A stretch of DNA of 64,000 nucleotides from Hydractinia symbiolongicarpus (taxonomy: Eukaryota; Cnidaria; Hydrozoa; Anthoathecata; Hydractiniidae): assembly GCF_029227915.1 (NCBI RefSeq), contig NC_079883.1, forward strand, positions 12,090,001 to 12,154,000, written 5' to 3'. Within the stretch, counting starts at the first letter, position 1. Each line of letters opens with the position of its first letter. The notes below the pieces were generated by a model, which was given only the letters and a program-made list of their open reading frames with translations, had not been told where the DNA came from and ran no database searches. Shown piece by piece: positions 1 to 10,494 of the stretch. Both the position numbers and the translations under genes were made by a program.

Positions 1-177
<177 letters not shown>

Positions 178-200
178 ACCAACGTCTACCAAACACAAAC

Positions 201-216
201 GGTCTTTTTTAAGACC
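201..216 (+). terminator. Histone 3' stem-loop of H2B
   Basis: GGTCTT-TTTT-AAGACC: a 6-bp stem and 4-nt loop, the size of the SLBP-bound histone mRNA 3' stem-loop. It lies 24 bases after the stop codon and is followed by ACACATCT. The stem differs from the GGCTAT stem used by the other four histone genes. The same element lies at stop+24 in every complete H2B (6053, 11905, 17755, 23607, 29459, 35311, 41162, 47014, 57877, 63712). Confidence 0.9.
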
Positions 217-597
217 ACACATCTTTAAAAAAACATTTACTTGGCGTCACTACAAGTTAACCGAAGTTAATAAAACTTCTAAATAATGTGCTTAAGAACA
301 CTAGCCTACATTTAAAATACTTCCCCATGTGTGTGTGGATTAGCTTCACTTTTCATACGTATTATTAGCTGTACTTGCAGAAAAGACAAGTACATTGATC
401 CATGTTATTGCTTACATTTAACTTAACCCAGCTTTTCACGGAAACACTCCCAGGCAAATTAACCCTACAAAGTATTTCTAAATTTTTTTTGTGTCATATA
501 TGACATAGTATCGTATAGCAATAAATGTAACTGTGACAAGACTTTACACATTGTGTAATTTGGAAGCGTGCACAAAGTAATGTTTTAAAAGATTTGT

Positions 598-613
598 GGC
601 TATAAAAATAGCC
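598..613 (-). terminator. Histone 3' stem-loop of H4
   Basis: On the minus strand GGCTAT-TTTT-ATAGCC, 25 bases past the H4 stop. It is the canonical 16-nt histone mRNA processing stem-loop (SLBP site). The same position relative to H4 holds in all ten units. Confidence 0.93.
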
Positions 614-637
614 GTTTTTGTTGAGCAATGACAACGC

Positions 638-1886
<1,249 letters not shown>

Positions 1887-1907
1887 GCATCTTACCAAAC
1901 AAAAAAC

Positions 1908-1923
1908 GGCTATTTTTATAGCC
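1908..1923 (+). terminator. Histone 3' stem-loop of H3
   Basis: GGCTAT-TTTT-ATAGCC starting 22 bases after the H3 stop, followed by ACACATCC. The same stem-loop is used by H4, H1 and H2A. It sits at stop+22 in each unit. Confidence 0.93.
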
Positions 1924-2199
1924 ACACATCCATAAAAAATATTACGGCTAGCTTTTTATATCAAACTTTGTCCTGCTTTCTGTTTAAATTTTATGCTACA
2001 TAAAAATTTTATGCTACATAAAGTTTGACAATGTTAGAAATATGAAGGGCAAGAAAAGTAAAAGCAAGAAAATAAGAAATTTAAAAACGAAAATACTTAA
2101 ACTTAGGGAATCTAATCTTAAATTTACTCTTTTTTAACTGTTTAAGTGACTTAAACAAGTTTAACTTTGTACCAAGATAATGTTTTTTTGTAAATGTGT

Positions 2200-2215
2200 G
2201 GCTATAAAAATAGCC
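2200..2215 (-). terminator. Histone 3' stem-loop of H1
   Basis: Minus-strand GGCTAT-TTTT-ATAGCC, 33 bases past the H1 stop, followed by ACACATTTAC. It marks H1 as a replication-dependent, non-polyadenylated mRNA like the core histones. Confidence 0.92.
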
Positions 2216-2247
2216 GTTTGTTAATGTAATAGCCAGATACACACAAA

Positions 2248-2799
2248 TTATTTTTTTGCGGTCTTCTTTGCTGCCTTTTTGGGAGTCTTTTTGACCTTCT
2301 TTGCTGCAGGTTTTTTAGCAACAGGCTTCTTTGTGGGTTTCTTAGCTGCTGGTTTCTTAGCCGAGGCTTTCTTTGTGGCAGGCTTCTTTGCTGCTTTCTT
2401 TGGCGTGCTCTTCTTTGCTGGCTTCTTTTTTGGTGTACTTTTCTTTGCAGTAGGCTTCTTTGCCGTTGGCTTTTTTGCTGCGGCCTTTTTCTTAGGTTTT
2501 TCTTTTTTTACCTGACCTAGCTTGAATGATCCAGAAGCACCAGTGCCTTTAGTTTGAATCAAATCGCCTGATGTTACTCCTCGTTTAAGAGCCATTTTCA
2601 GATGATGATCTGAGTTTTCAGCAACTTTGTAATTTGCATGAATATATTTTGTAATAGCTTGGCGAGATGAACCACCGCGTTCCTTTAGGGTAGCGATAGC
2701 AGCCTTGATCATGTCCACATATTTAGGGTGATCAGCTGTCTTCTTTGCAGCAGGTTTCTTCTTGGGTGCGATTTTCTTTGGAGAAGCTGCTTCACTCAT
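2248..2799 (-). CDS. H1: Linker histone H1
   Basis: 183 residues. A short Ala/Pro/Lys N-terminal tail is followed by the winged-helix globular domain (about residues 22-97, with [10 protein letters not shown] and the [18 protein letters not shown] wing). The last ~85 residues are almost only Lys, Ala, Pro and Thr in KKP/AKK repeats, which bind linker DNA. I start at the ATG at 2797-2799 giving MSEAASPKK; the open frame continues nine codons upstream without an ATG. Lysine-rich tails of this kind are typical of animal H1. The gene faces H3 at its 3' end. A perfect E2F consensus lies about 145 bp upstream. Confidence 0.96.
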   Translation of the reverse strand: MSEAASPKKIAPKKKPAAKKTADHPKYVDMIKAAIATLKERGGSSRQAITKYIHANYKVAENSDHHLKMALKRGVTSGDLIQTKGTGASGSFKLGQVKKEKPKKKAAAKKPTAKKPTAKKSTPKKKPAKKSTPKKAAKKPATKKASAKKPAAKKPTKKPVAKKPAAKKVKKTPKKAAKKTAKK

Positions 2800-3378
2800 T
2801 TTTAATGTTTTCTTACAACAATCCAACGATAAACGATGCTTGTTATCACAGTAGAAGTATACTAAACATTACCGTGTAAATGAGATATAATTTAAGACGG
2901 TGCGAAGTATGCGGACGTAAAAGTACCACTCCCGGGAATTGATTTGGCGCGAAAACAGAAATGTGTGTTTCTGTACATCGTATAATGTCCGTTTTGGGTG
3001 CCGCGACTATGCGAAAGCATGTTAATTTTTATTTGTAGTACGACGCAATAGTCTGCAAGAGAAGCTGCTGGAGTTTGAGGTCTTCAGCATTACATCTAGT
3101 CTGTTAATTTGGGCTTCTTCCGCGCTCGTGTTAGGATTTTCATAAAGCGTTCTTTGGTTTGCGTTGCGTATGTCGGCCTACATCATCGACACGGCCTGTT
3201 TCCGGCTATTAGGAGCAATTCATATATTGGGCACTGCGTTTCGACTTTTTTATTAGACCACAGTAAAAAAATTCACTCACAGAAGTCCCTTTCTTTCATG
3301 GCTACAAACACGAAGAATTCTGTCGTAAGTAAAACGAATGCGCAAGCCAAAATGACGATGGGGCGAAGTCATAAGCAT
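2800..3378. other. H1 promoter and H1-tRNA spacer
   Basis: A 579-bp spacer. The part next to H1 should be its promoter: TTTGGCGCGAAA (2943-2954) and a TATA-like AAATTATATC on the minus strand near 2890. Further on is a GAAA-loop hairpin followed by an Sm-like AATTTTTAT (3009-3032). The open frames here are short and overlap the tRNA, and I do not regard them as genes. Confidence 0.6.
2943..2954 (-). promoter_or_regulatory. Consensus E2F site upstream of H1
   Basis: TTTGGCGCGAAA matches the E2F/DP consensus TTTSSCGCSAAA at every position, about 145 bp upstream of the H1 start codon. E2F drives S-phase genes, so the site fits a replication-dependent H1. A weaker TTTGGCGCGAT precedes H3. Function is inferred from sequence only. 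The site is nearly symmetric, so its strand has no strong meaning. Confidence 0.55.
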
Positions 3379-3451
3379 GGCCCTGTGGCCCAATGGATAA
3401 GGCATCTGACTACGAATCAGGGGATTCCAGGTTCGACTCCTGGCAGGGTCG
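3379..3451 (+). tRNA. trnR-ACG: tRNA-Arg (anticodon ACG)
   Basis: A 73-nt cloverleaf: 7-bp acceptor stem GGCCCTG/CAGGGTC with one G-T pair, discriminator G, D arm with A box TGGCCCAATGG, anticodon loop CTACGAA (anticodon ACG, read as ICG after editing), and T arm with B box GGTTCGACTCC. It has no intron and no encoded CCA. It decodes CGU/CGC/CGA arginine codons. Oddly, the nearest run of four or more T downstream is about 200 bp away (3652-3656). Confidence 0.95.
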
Positions 3452-3773
3452 CACTGTCGCATTTCGGCTGCATGGTCTACTGTGTAACGCGCGCGCACGT
3501 TCTGGCGTAATGCGTTGATAAACGGAATGTACGCAGACATATTGGAAAGTAATATCACGCACTTAGTATCGTCGCCTTTGTTAGCATTCATGTAAGTTAC
3601 CATCCACTTGCTACAGTCGCTCTCCATCCTACGGCTAAATCAACAGCCGTGATTTTTACTATGTCGCCGTCCATCCGTACGCGGTGACAGTTGTAAGCTT
3701 TACAGTAACGTGACATGCTCCACAAGCAGTTACGGTGTGTGGACGATGCCTATCATGGCAACGCTTGTTCTTT
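3452..3773. promoter_or_regulatory. tRNA-U2 spacer with U2 promoter
   Basis: A 322-bp stretch. The last ~60 bp hold the candidate snRNA proximal element (3720-3733). A hairpin CGGCT-N8-AGCCG (about 3633-3650) followed by TGATTTTT could end read-through Pol III transcripts from the tRNA. No protein gene is credible. Confidence 0.6.
3720..3733 (+). promoter_or_regulatory. Candidate PSE of U2
   Basis: CCACAAGCAGTTAC lies at -54 to -41 from the U2 5' end. U1 has CCACAAGCATTAAC at -57 to -44. A shared motif at the position of the snRNA proximal sequence element (SNAPc site) in two otherwise different promoters is good evidence for a PSE. The equivalent in unit 9 is intact upstream of the retrotransposon. 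Confidence 0.7.
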
Positions 3774-3958
3774 ATCGCTTCTCGGCCTAATGGCTAAGAT
3801 CAAGTGTAGTATCTGTTCTTATCAGTTTAATATCTGGTAGGCCATTCTCTGAATGGTCAGTATATTAATCTGATTTTTGGCCTTGGGTCATGGAGGTGGA
3901 TTCATTCACGCCGTGACCACGGGTTGCCTTGGTGTTGCACTATTACCGATGGCGGCCC
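3774..3958 (+). ncRNA. U2: U2 spliceosomal snRNA
   Basis: About 185 nt, near the 188 nt of vertebrate U2. The first 70 nt are almost universal: ATCGCTTCTCGGCC, the U6-pairing stretch, and the branch-site recognition GTAGTA at nt 33-38. An Sm site ATTTTTGG is at 3873-3880, followed by stem-loops III and IV (CCTTGGT...ACCGATGG). U2 pairs with the intron branch site in the spliceosome. Stem I has a TAAT loop where vertebrates have TTTT. The 3' end at CGGCCC is placed by analogy and may be off by a few bases. Confidence 0.95.
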
Positions 3959-4150
3959 ACATAAGCAATAAAAGAATAATAGCAGTCCTCTTTCCGACGG
4001 CACTCTGCATAGTCTACGGCGGGAACAAAACGCGTACACTGGGGGAGAATACAGCCTATGCCCCGCGACACGGCAGTTTATAACACACTCAAGCCACAAG
4101 CATTAACAAACTTTGAAGGGTACCCTCATGCTACGGTGCAGTTCCAACTC
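3959..4150 (+). promoter_or_regulatory. U2-U1 spacer with U1 promoter
   Basis: 192 bp. It should hold the U2 3' end-forming signal (AT-rich AAGCAATAAAAGAATAAT just after the gene, not a clear 3' box) and the U1 PSE at 4094-4107. Unit 3 has GCCCGGGAC in place of GCCCCGCGAC here. Confidence 0.6.
4094..4107 (+). promoter_or_regulatory. Candidate PSE of U1
   Basis: CCACAAGCATTAAC at -57 to -44 from the U1 start. It shares the first nine bases and the TWAC end with the element upstream of U2. Confidence 0.7.
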
Positions 4151-4315
4151 ATACTTACCTGACGGGGAAGTAAAGACTGATCAATGAGGGTTTTCTTCCA
4201 GAGTGAGGCTCTTGCATTGCACTACGCTTGGGCTGACCTCTGCGATTACTGCAAACGTCAGTAACTCGACCGTACAATTTCTGGTAGTGGGGGCCTGCGT
4301 CCGCGCTCGCCCCCT
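4151..4315 (+). ncRNA. U1: U1 spliceosomal snRNA
   Basis: About 165 nt. The 5' end ATACTTACCTG is the invariant 5' splice-site pairing sequence. Stem-loop I has the ATTGCACTACG-type U1-70K/U1A loop context. The Sm site ACAATTTCTGG is followed by the GC-rich 3' stem-loop (GGGGGCCTGCG...CGCTCGCCCCC). U1 recognises 5' splice sites. It is transcribed in the same direction as U2, 192 bp downstream. The 3' end is set at the close of the last stem and is uncertain by 1-3 bases. Confidence 0.95.
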
Positions 4316-4642
4316 CCTTAAGTCAAAATGAATGAGCTTAGAAAAGTTGCGCGGCCAAATGTCGGTGGTGACTTAAACGCTAAGGTAAAACCTCGCTTGG
4401 CTGTTACGAAACGTGATTGCGATATAAGTCCTCGGAAGGCGGCGGAATTTTATTTTATTTGCCATTCCGTCAGGGTTATTGGATGATCGGCAATAGATCG
4501 AGTTTGTATGCATTTGAAAGCTCTTTTTTCTCGTACTATCACCTGAAAATGTCGTAGGAAAATGTCATAGGAAACACTTTCAACAACCGCCACGTTCCTT
4601 AATTGTTATAACAAGAAATATATCACAGCAAATGAAAATGAA
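4316..4642. other. U1-5S spacer
   Basis: 327 bp with no recognised gene. It contains an imperfect 13-bp tandem repeat AAAATGTCRTAGG (about 4546-4571) and several short GC-rich inverted segments. The 5S terminator T run lies at its right edge. Confidence 0.6.
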
Positions 4643-4762
4643 AAGCCTACGACACCGGGAGTTCCCAGGCGGTCCCCCATCCAAGTACTATCCCGGCCCG
4701 ACGATGCTTAACTTCCGTGATCAGACGAGAACGGGTGTGTTCATCGTGGTATGGCCGTAGAC
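4643..4762 (-). rRNA. 5S: 5S ribosomal RNA
   Basis: On the minus strand a 120-nt RNA starting GTCTACGGCCATACCACG and ending GTCGTAGGCTT, with paired ends (helix I). The internal control region is intact: GATCACGGAAGTTAAGC, then GGGCC...AGTACTTGGATGGGGGACC. The gene is followed by TTTT, a Pol III terminator. It is part of the large ribosomal subunit. It runs against U1 and in the same direction as H2A. Confidence 0.96.
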
Positions 4763-4900
4763 ATTAGTAGGTGCAAATACGTGCAATTTATTTTGACGTT
4801 GTGATCAAATTTTTTTATTTAATTTCTTTGAGTTACTTAGGACAAGGCGTATGCATGGATTATCTATTAGACTTTAAGGTTATAGTTTTGTGAAAAAAAC

Positions 4901-4921
4901 AATGTTTTTTTAAAGATGTGT
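4901..4921 (-). promoter_or_regulatory. Candidate histone downstream element of H2A
   Basis: Directly 3' of the H2A stem-loop the transcript reads ACATCTTTAAAAAAACATT (after AC). The same 21 bases follow the unrelated H2B stem-loop at 6069-6089, and close variants follow H1, H4 and H3. It sits where the U7-pairing histone downstream element lies in other animals, but is A-rich and lacks the usual GAAAGA. Function is inferred. Confidence 0.5.
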
Positions 4922-4937
4922 GGCTATAAAAATAGCC
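4922..4937 (-). terminator. Histone 3' stem-loop of H2A
   Basis: Minus-strand GGCTAT-TTTT-ATAGCC, 23 bases past the H2A stop codon. The same offset holds in all ten units. Confidence 0.93.
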
Positions 4938-4959
4938 GTTGTTTTCTGAGTGTAGCGGT

Positions 4960-5340
4960 TTACTTCTTCTGTCCTTTGTCGTTCTTCTTTGGGAGTAAGA
5001 CAGCTTGAATGTTTGGCAAAACACCACCAGCTGCAATGGTTACACCGCTCAAAAGTTTGTTTAATTCTTCATCATTACGAACAGCCAATTGTAAATGTCT
5101 TGGAATAATCCTAGCTTTTTTGTTGTCTCTTGCTGCGTTACCAGCCAACTCCAATATCTCAGCAGATAAATATTCCAAGACGGCTGCTAAGTAAACTGGT
5201 GCTCCAGATCCAATTCGGTTAGCATAGTGCCCTCTACGAAGGAATCTATGCACTCTACCGACTGGAAATTGAAGTCCAGCTCTTGAGGATCTTGTCTTGG
5301 CTTTAGCCTTAGCTTTTCCACCTTTTCCACGTCCAGACAT
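4960..5340 (-). CDS. H2A: Histone H2A
   Basis: 126 residues, canonical length. N-terminal [20 protein letters not shown] tail, histone fold with [18 protein letters not shown] and the acidic-patch [13 protein letters not shown]...NDEELNKLL. The docking domain is [15 protein letters not shown], with the ubiquitylated lysine pair, then a short NDKGQKK tail. There is no SQ-E/D motif, so it is not H2A.X, and it is not H2A.Z. It dimerises with H2B, which is transcribed divergently 284 bp away. Unit 4 and unit 9 copies carry single substitutions. Confidence 0.98.
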   Translation of the reverse strand: MSGRGKGGKAKAKAKTRSSRAGLQFPVGRVHRFLRRGHYANRIGSGAPVYLAAVLEYLSAEILELAGNAARDNKKARIIPRHLQLAVRNDEELNKLLSGVTIAAGGVLPNIQAVLLPKKNDKGQKK

Positions 5341-5624
5341 AACTGCGATTTGATTTGTAAGTTAATACAAAAACGTACGAATATTTAACGTAAGTGTTAA
5401 CGAAATAAACTTTACTCGTTTTTTCATCATAAAAATAGGATCGAAATCATGTTTTTTTAACCAATCATAATTAAGTATTAAACAAAAGATTTTTTTTTTA
5501 ACCAATTAAATTGCGTATCGGCGTTTTCGGATCGAATTCGATCCGATTTTTTTACTTATAAACAAAAAGTTTTGACTTGCAGTTTAATGCTTATTTACAA
5601 GTTAAGTAGCAAAAATTTTTAACC
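5341..5624. promoter_or_regulatory. H2A-H2B divergent promoter
   Basis: 284 bp between start codons. CCAAT boxes at 5461-5465 and 5502-5506, a T10 run (5490-5499), a 20-bp perfect palindrome (5527-5546) and TATAAA (5557-5562) placed about 63-68 bp upstream of the H2B ATG. GGATCGAA, half of the palindrome, recurs at 5438-5445 nearer H2A. Units 3 and 7 have one T fewer in the T run. Confidence 0.75.
5527..5546. repeat. 20-bp perfect palindrome in H2A-H2B promoter
   Basis: TCGGATCGAATTCGATCCGA reads the same on both strands and lies just upstream of the H2B TATA box. A third half-site GGATCGAA is at 5438. It may bind a dimeric factor; none is identified. It recurs in the extra H2B promoter near the right end of the window. 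Confidence 0.8.
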
Positions 5625-6029
5625 ATGTCTGACGCAGCAGCTAAAGGAGGAAAACAGGCACCTAAAGTAGCCAAGAAAGGTGAAAAAAGAGCCGGCAAAA
5701 AAGGAGGAAAGATTGGTGGAACTGGTGAAAAGAAACGCAAGAGAAAGAGAAAGGAAAGTTATGCTATTTACATCTACAATGTTTTGAAACAAGTTCACCC
5801 AGATGTCGGAGTTTCAAGCAAAGCTATGAGCATCATGAACTCATTTGTCAACGACATCTTTGAGCGCATTGCTTCCGAAGCTTCGCGTTTGGCTCTTCAA
5901 AACAAAAAGTCGACCATCTCTTCTCGTGAAATTCAAACCGCAGTACGTCTTCTCTTGCCTGGAGAACTTGCAAAACACGCAGTCAGTGAAGGAACAAAAG
6001 CCGTCACAAAATACACAAGCAGCAAGTAA
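5625..6029 (+). CDS. H2B: Histone H2B
   Basis: 134 residues. A 40-residue Lys/Gly/Ala-rich tail (MSDAAAKGG start, [10 protein letters not shown] before the fold) is followed by the H2B fold ([52 protein letters not shown]) and the [14 protein letters not shown] end, whose Lys129 equals the ubiquitylated Lys120. The tail is longer than in vertebrates. [12 protein letters not shown] replaces the vertebrate LAHYNKRSTITS, a non-vertebrate feature. TATA at 5557, palindrome at 5527, stem-loop at 6053-6068. Confidence 0.98.
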   Translation: MSDAAAKGGKQAPKVAKKGEKRAGKKGGKIGGTGEKKRKRKRKESYAIYIYNVLKQVHPDVGVSSKAMSIMNSFVNDIFERIASEASRLALQNKKSTISSREIQTAVRLLLPGELAKHAVSEGTKAVTKYTSSK

Positions 6030-6489
6030 ACCAACGTCTACCAAACACAAACGGTCTTTTTTAAGACCACACATCTTTAAAAAAACATTTACTTGGCGTC
6101 ACTACAAGTTAACCGAAGTTAATAAAACTTCTAAATAATGTGCTTAAGAACACTAGCCTACATTTAAAATACTTCCCCATGTGTGTGTGGATTAGCTTCA
6201 CTTTTCATACGTATTATTAGCTGTACTTGCAGAAAAGACAAGTACATTGATCCATGTTATTGCTTACATTTAACTTAACCCAGCTTTTCACGGAAACACT
6301 CCCAGGCAAATTAACCCTACAAAGTATTTCTAAATTTTTTTTGTGTCATATATGACATAGTATCGTATAGCAATAAATGTAACTGTGACAAGACTTTACA
6401 CATTGTGTAATTTGGAAGCGTGCACAAAGTAATGTTTTAAAAGATTTGTGGCTATAAAAATAGCCGTTTTTGTTGAGCAATGACAACGC

Positions 6490-6846
<357 letters not shown>

Positions 6847-7324
6847 TTAACAGAATTCAGACAGCTTTAAAAAGAGGCCATAAAATTACCTACTGCTCGT
6901 GGAAACACCCTAATTAACCAATAGAGTTGCGTCATTACAAAATGTTCCGAACATTTTGTACATTTTTTTAAGTAAAACTGTAGTTTTTTTAAAAATTCGT
7001 GGTCTTAATGTTTCAGTAAGGCAATAAATTTGGCATCGTTGGAATTCGCCAAACCTTCTGCTACTTACTAAAAAAAAAAAAAGTCAAAAGCTTTTGTGTA
7101 TCAGAAGATACAGCCGTTTTCCCGTAGCCAAAAAACACAGATTTTATAAAAATGTTAAAGTAATGAGCGTAATGTCATTATGCAGCCAATCAGAAATTAC
7201 TTTCTTAGCACCAATCAAATGGTTTGTTTTGAACCTTAGCTGTCAATCAATATGAGAAATAAAACTTTGGCGCGATAGTGCATTTTAGACCGTCTTGTGT
7301 ATCCGTACTACATCGACTTCTTAA

Positions 7325-7738
<414 letters not shown>

Positions 7739-8099
7739 GCATCTTACCAAACAAAAAACGGCTATTTTTATAGCCACACATCCATAAAAAATATTACGGC
7801 TAGCTTTTTATATCAAACTTTGTCCTGCTTTCTGTTTAAATTTTATGCTACATAAAAATTTTATGCTACATAAAGTTTGACAATGTTAAAAATATGAAGG
7901 GCAAGAAAAGTAAAAGCAAGAAAATAAGAAATTTAAAAACGAAAATACTTAAACTTAGGGAATCTAATCTTAAATTTACTCTTTTTTAACTGTTTAAGTG
8001 ACTTAAACAAGTTTAACTTTGTACCAAGATAATGTTTTTTTGTAAATGTGTGGCTATAAAAATAGCCGTTTGTTAATGTAATAGCCAGATACACACAAA

Positions 8100-8651
8100 T
8101 TATTTTTTTGCGGTCTTCTTTGCTGCCTTTTTGGGAGTCTTTTTGACCTTCTTTGCTGCAGGTTTTTTAGCAACAGGCTTCTTTGTGGGTTTCTTAGCTG
8201 CTGGTTTCTTAGCCGAGGCTTTCTTTGTGGCAGGCTTCTTTGCTGCTTTCTTTGGCGTGCTCTTCTTTGCTGGCTTCTTTTTTGGTGTACTTTTCTTTGC
8301 AGTAGGCTTCTTTGCCGTTGGCTTTTTTGCTGCGGCCTTTTTCTTAGGTTTTTCTTTTTTTACCTGACCTAGCTTGAATGATCCAGAAGCACCAGTGCCT
8401 TTAGTTTGAATCAAATCGCCTGATGTTACTCCTCGTTTAAGAGCCATTTTCAGATGATGATCTGAGTTTTCAGCAACTTTGTAATTTGCATGAATATATT
8501 TTGTAATAGCTTGGCGAGATGAACCACCGCGTTCCTTTAGGGTAGCGATAGCAGCCTTGATCATGTCCACATATTTAGGGTGATCAGCTGTCTTCTTTGC
8601 AGCAGGTTTCTTCTTGGGTGCGATTTTCTTTGGAGAAGCTGCTTCACTCAT
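8100..8651 (-). CDS. H1: Histone H1 (unit 2)
   Basis: Protein identical to unit 1; stem-loop at 8052-8067. Confidence 0.96.
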   Translation of the reverse strand: MSEAASPKKIAPKKKPAAKKTADHPKYVDMIKAAIATLKERGGSSRQAITKYIHANYKVAENSDHHLKMALKRGVTSGDLIQTKGTGASGSFKLGQVKKEKPKKKAAAKKPTAKKPTAKKSTPKKKPAKKSTPKKAAKKPATKKASAKKPAAKKPTKKPVAKKPAAKKVKKTPKKAAKKTAKK

Positions 8652-9230
8652 TTTTAATGTTTTCTTACAACAATCCAACGATAAACGATGCTTGTTATCA
8701 CAGTAGAAGTATACTAAACATTACCGTGTAAATGAGATATAATTTAAGACGGTGCGAAGTATGCGGACGTAAAAGTACCACTCCCGGGAATTGATTTGGC
8801 GCGAAAACAGAAATGTGTGTTTCTGTACATCGTATAATGTCCGTTTTGGGTGCCGCGACTATGCGAAAGCATGTTAATTTTTATTTGTAGTACGACGCAA
8901 TAGTCTGCAAGAGAAGCTGCTGGAGTTTGAGGTCTTCAGCATTACATCTAGTCTGTTAATTTGGGCTTCTTCCGCGCTCGTGTTAGGATTTTCATAAAGC
9001 GTTCTTTGGTTTGCGTTGCGTATGTCGGCCTACATCATCGACACGGCCTGTTTCCGGCTATTAGGAGCAATTCATATATTGGGCACTGCGTTTCGACTTT
9101 TTTATTAGACCACAGTAAAACAATTCACTCACAGAAGTCCCTTTCTTTCATGGCTACAAACACGAAGAATTCTGTCGTAAGTAAAACGAATGCGCAAGCC
9201 AAAATGACGATGGGGCGAAGTCATAAGCAT

Positions 9231-9303
9231 GGCCCTGTGGCCCAATGGATAAGGCATCTGACTACGAATCAGGGGATTCCAGGTTCGACTCCTGGCAGGG
9301 TCG
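9231..9303 (+). tRNA. trnR-ACG: tRNA-Arg(ACG) (unit 2)
   Basis: Same 73-nt cloverleaf as unit 1. The upstream flank carries an A-to-C change near 9121. Confidence 0.95.
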
Positions 9304-9625
9304 CACTGTCGCATTTCGGCTGCATGGTCTACTGTGTAACGCGCGCGCACGTTCTGGCGTAATGCGTTGATAAACGGAATGTACGCAGACATATTGGAAA
9401 GTAATATCACGCACTTAGTATCGTCGCCTTTGTTAGCATTCATGTAAGTTACCATCCACTTGCTACAGTCGCTCTCCATCCTACGGCTAAATCAACAGCC
9501 GTGATTTTTACTATGTCGCCGTCCATCCGTACGCGGTGACAGTTGTAAGCTTTACAGTAACGTGACATGCTCCACAAGCAGTTACGGTGTGTGGACGATG
9601 CCTATCATGGCAACGCTTGTTCTTT

Positions 9626-9810
9626 ATCGCTTCTCGGCCTAATGGCTAAGATCAAGTGTAGTATCTGTTCTTATCAGTTTAATATCTGGTAGGCCATTCT
9701 CTGAATGGTCAGTATATTAATCTGATTTTTGGCCTTGGGTCATGGAGGTGGATTCATTCACGCCGTGACCACGGGTTGCCTTGGTGTTGCACTATTACCG
9801 ATGGCGGCCC
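9626..9810 (+). ncRNA. U2: U2 snRNA (unit 2)
   Basis: Intact copy, including GTAGTA at nt 33-38 and the Sm site. Confidence 0.95.
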
Positions 9811-10002
9811 ACATAAGCAATAAAAGAATAATAGCAGTCCTCTTTCCGACGGCACTCTGCATAGTCTACGGCGGGAACAAAACGCGTACACTGGGGGAGA
9901 ATACAGCCTATGCCCCGCGACACGGCAGTTTATAACACACTCAAGCCACAAGCATTAACAAACTTTGAAGGGTACCCTCATGCTACGGTGCAGTTCCAAC
10001 TC

Positions 10003-10167
10003 ATACTTACCTGACGGGGAAGTAAAGACTGATCAATGAGGGTTTTCTTCCAGAGTGAGGCTCTTGCATTGCACTACGCTTGGGCTGACCTCTGCGATTA
10101 CTGCAAACGTCAGTAACTCGACCGTACAATTTCTGGTAGTGGGGGCCTGCGTCCGCGCTCGCCCCCT
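10003..10167 (+). ncRNA. U1: U1 snRNA (unit 2)
   Basis: Intact copy with ATACTTACCTG start. Confidence 0.95.
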
Positions 10168-10494
10168 CCTTAAGTCAAAATGAATGAGCTTAGAAAAGTT
10201 GCGCGGCCAAATGTCGGTGGTGACTTAAACGCTAAGGTAAAACCTCGCTTGGCTGTTACGAAACGTGATTGCGATATAAGTCCTCGGAAGGCGGCGGAAT
10301 TTTATTTTATTTGCCATTCCGTCAGGGTTATTGAATGATCGGCAATAGATCGAGTTTGTATGCATTTGAAAGCTCTTTTTTCTCGTACTATCACCTGAAA
10401 ATGTCGTAGGAAAATGTCATAGGAAACACTTTCAACAACCGCCACGTTCCTTAATTGTTATAACAAGAAATATATCACAGCAAATGAAAATGAA

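Larger units (their letters stand above)
178..637. other. H2B-H4 convergent 3' spacer
   Basis: A 460-bp spacer between two 3' ends. It holds the H2B stem-loop (201-216), the H4 stem-loop (598-613, minus strand) and a perfect 14-bp palindrome TGTCATATATGACA (492-505). I see no further gene. The same stretch follows every H2B in the array. In unit 10 a 15-base stretch just before the palindrome is replaced by 19 unrelated bases. Confidence 0.8.
1887..2247. other. H3-H1 convergent 3' spacer
   Basis: A 361-bp spacer with the H3 stem-loop (1908-1923) and the H1 stem-loop (2200-2215, minus). It contains an exact 18-bp tandem duplication (1987-2004 and 2005-2022) and a purine-rich stretch (about 2040-2090). 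No gene is recognised. Unit 10 lacks 21 bp here, between two CTTAAA repeats. Confidence 0.75.
4763..4959. other. 5S-H2A spacer
   Basis: 197 bp, AT-rich, holding the H2A stem-loop (4922-4937) and its downstream element (4901-4921). No other gene seen. Confidence 0.7.

Noticed and set aside
2279-2515. Phe/Ala/Gly-rich 78-codon open frame on the plus strand, repeated in each unit
   Set aside because: It is the exact antisense of the Lys/Ala/Pro-rich H1 tail; its composition is explained by that.
2800-2826. N-terminal extension of H1 by nine codons
   Set aside because: It starts at TTG with no ATG, and the MSEA start matches H1 proteins.
3109-3627. 133- and 116-codon open frames around the tRNA
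   Set aside because: Both run through the tRNA gene on opposite strands, show no domain, and one lacks an ATG at its stated start.
3877-4099. 65-68-codon open frames after the U2 Sm site
   Set aside because: They overlap the U2 3' half and the U1 promoter; the RNA gene explains the sequence.
4546-4571. AAAATGTCRTAGG tandem repeat as a 5S fragment
   Set aside because: The match to the 5S 3' end is only GTCGTAGG, eight bases, which is expected by chance.
3000-4642. Spliced-leader, U4, U5, U6 or U7 RNA genes in the spacers
   Set aside because: None of the diagnostic stretches was found on either strand: U6 ACAGAGA/AGATTAGCATGG, the U5 CTTTTACTAAAG loop, the U4 5' end, or the U7 Sm site.
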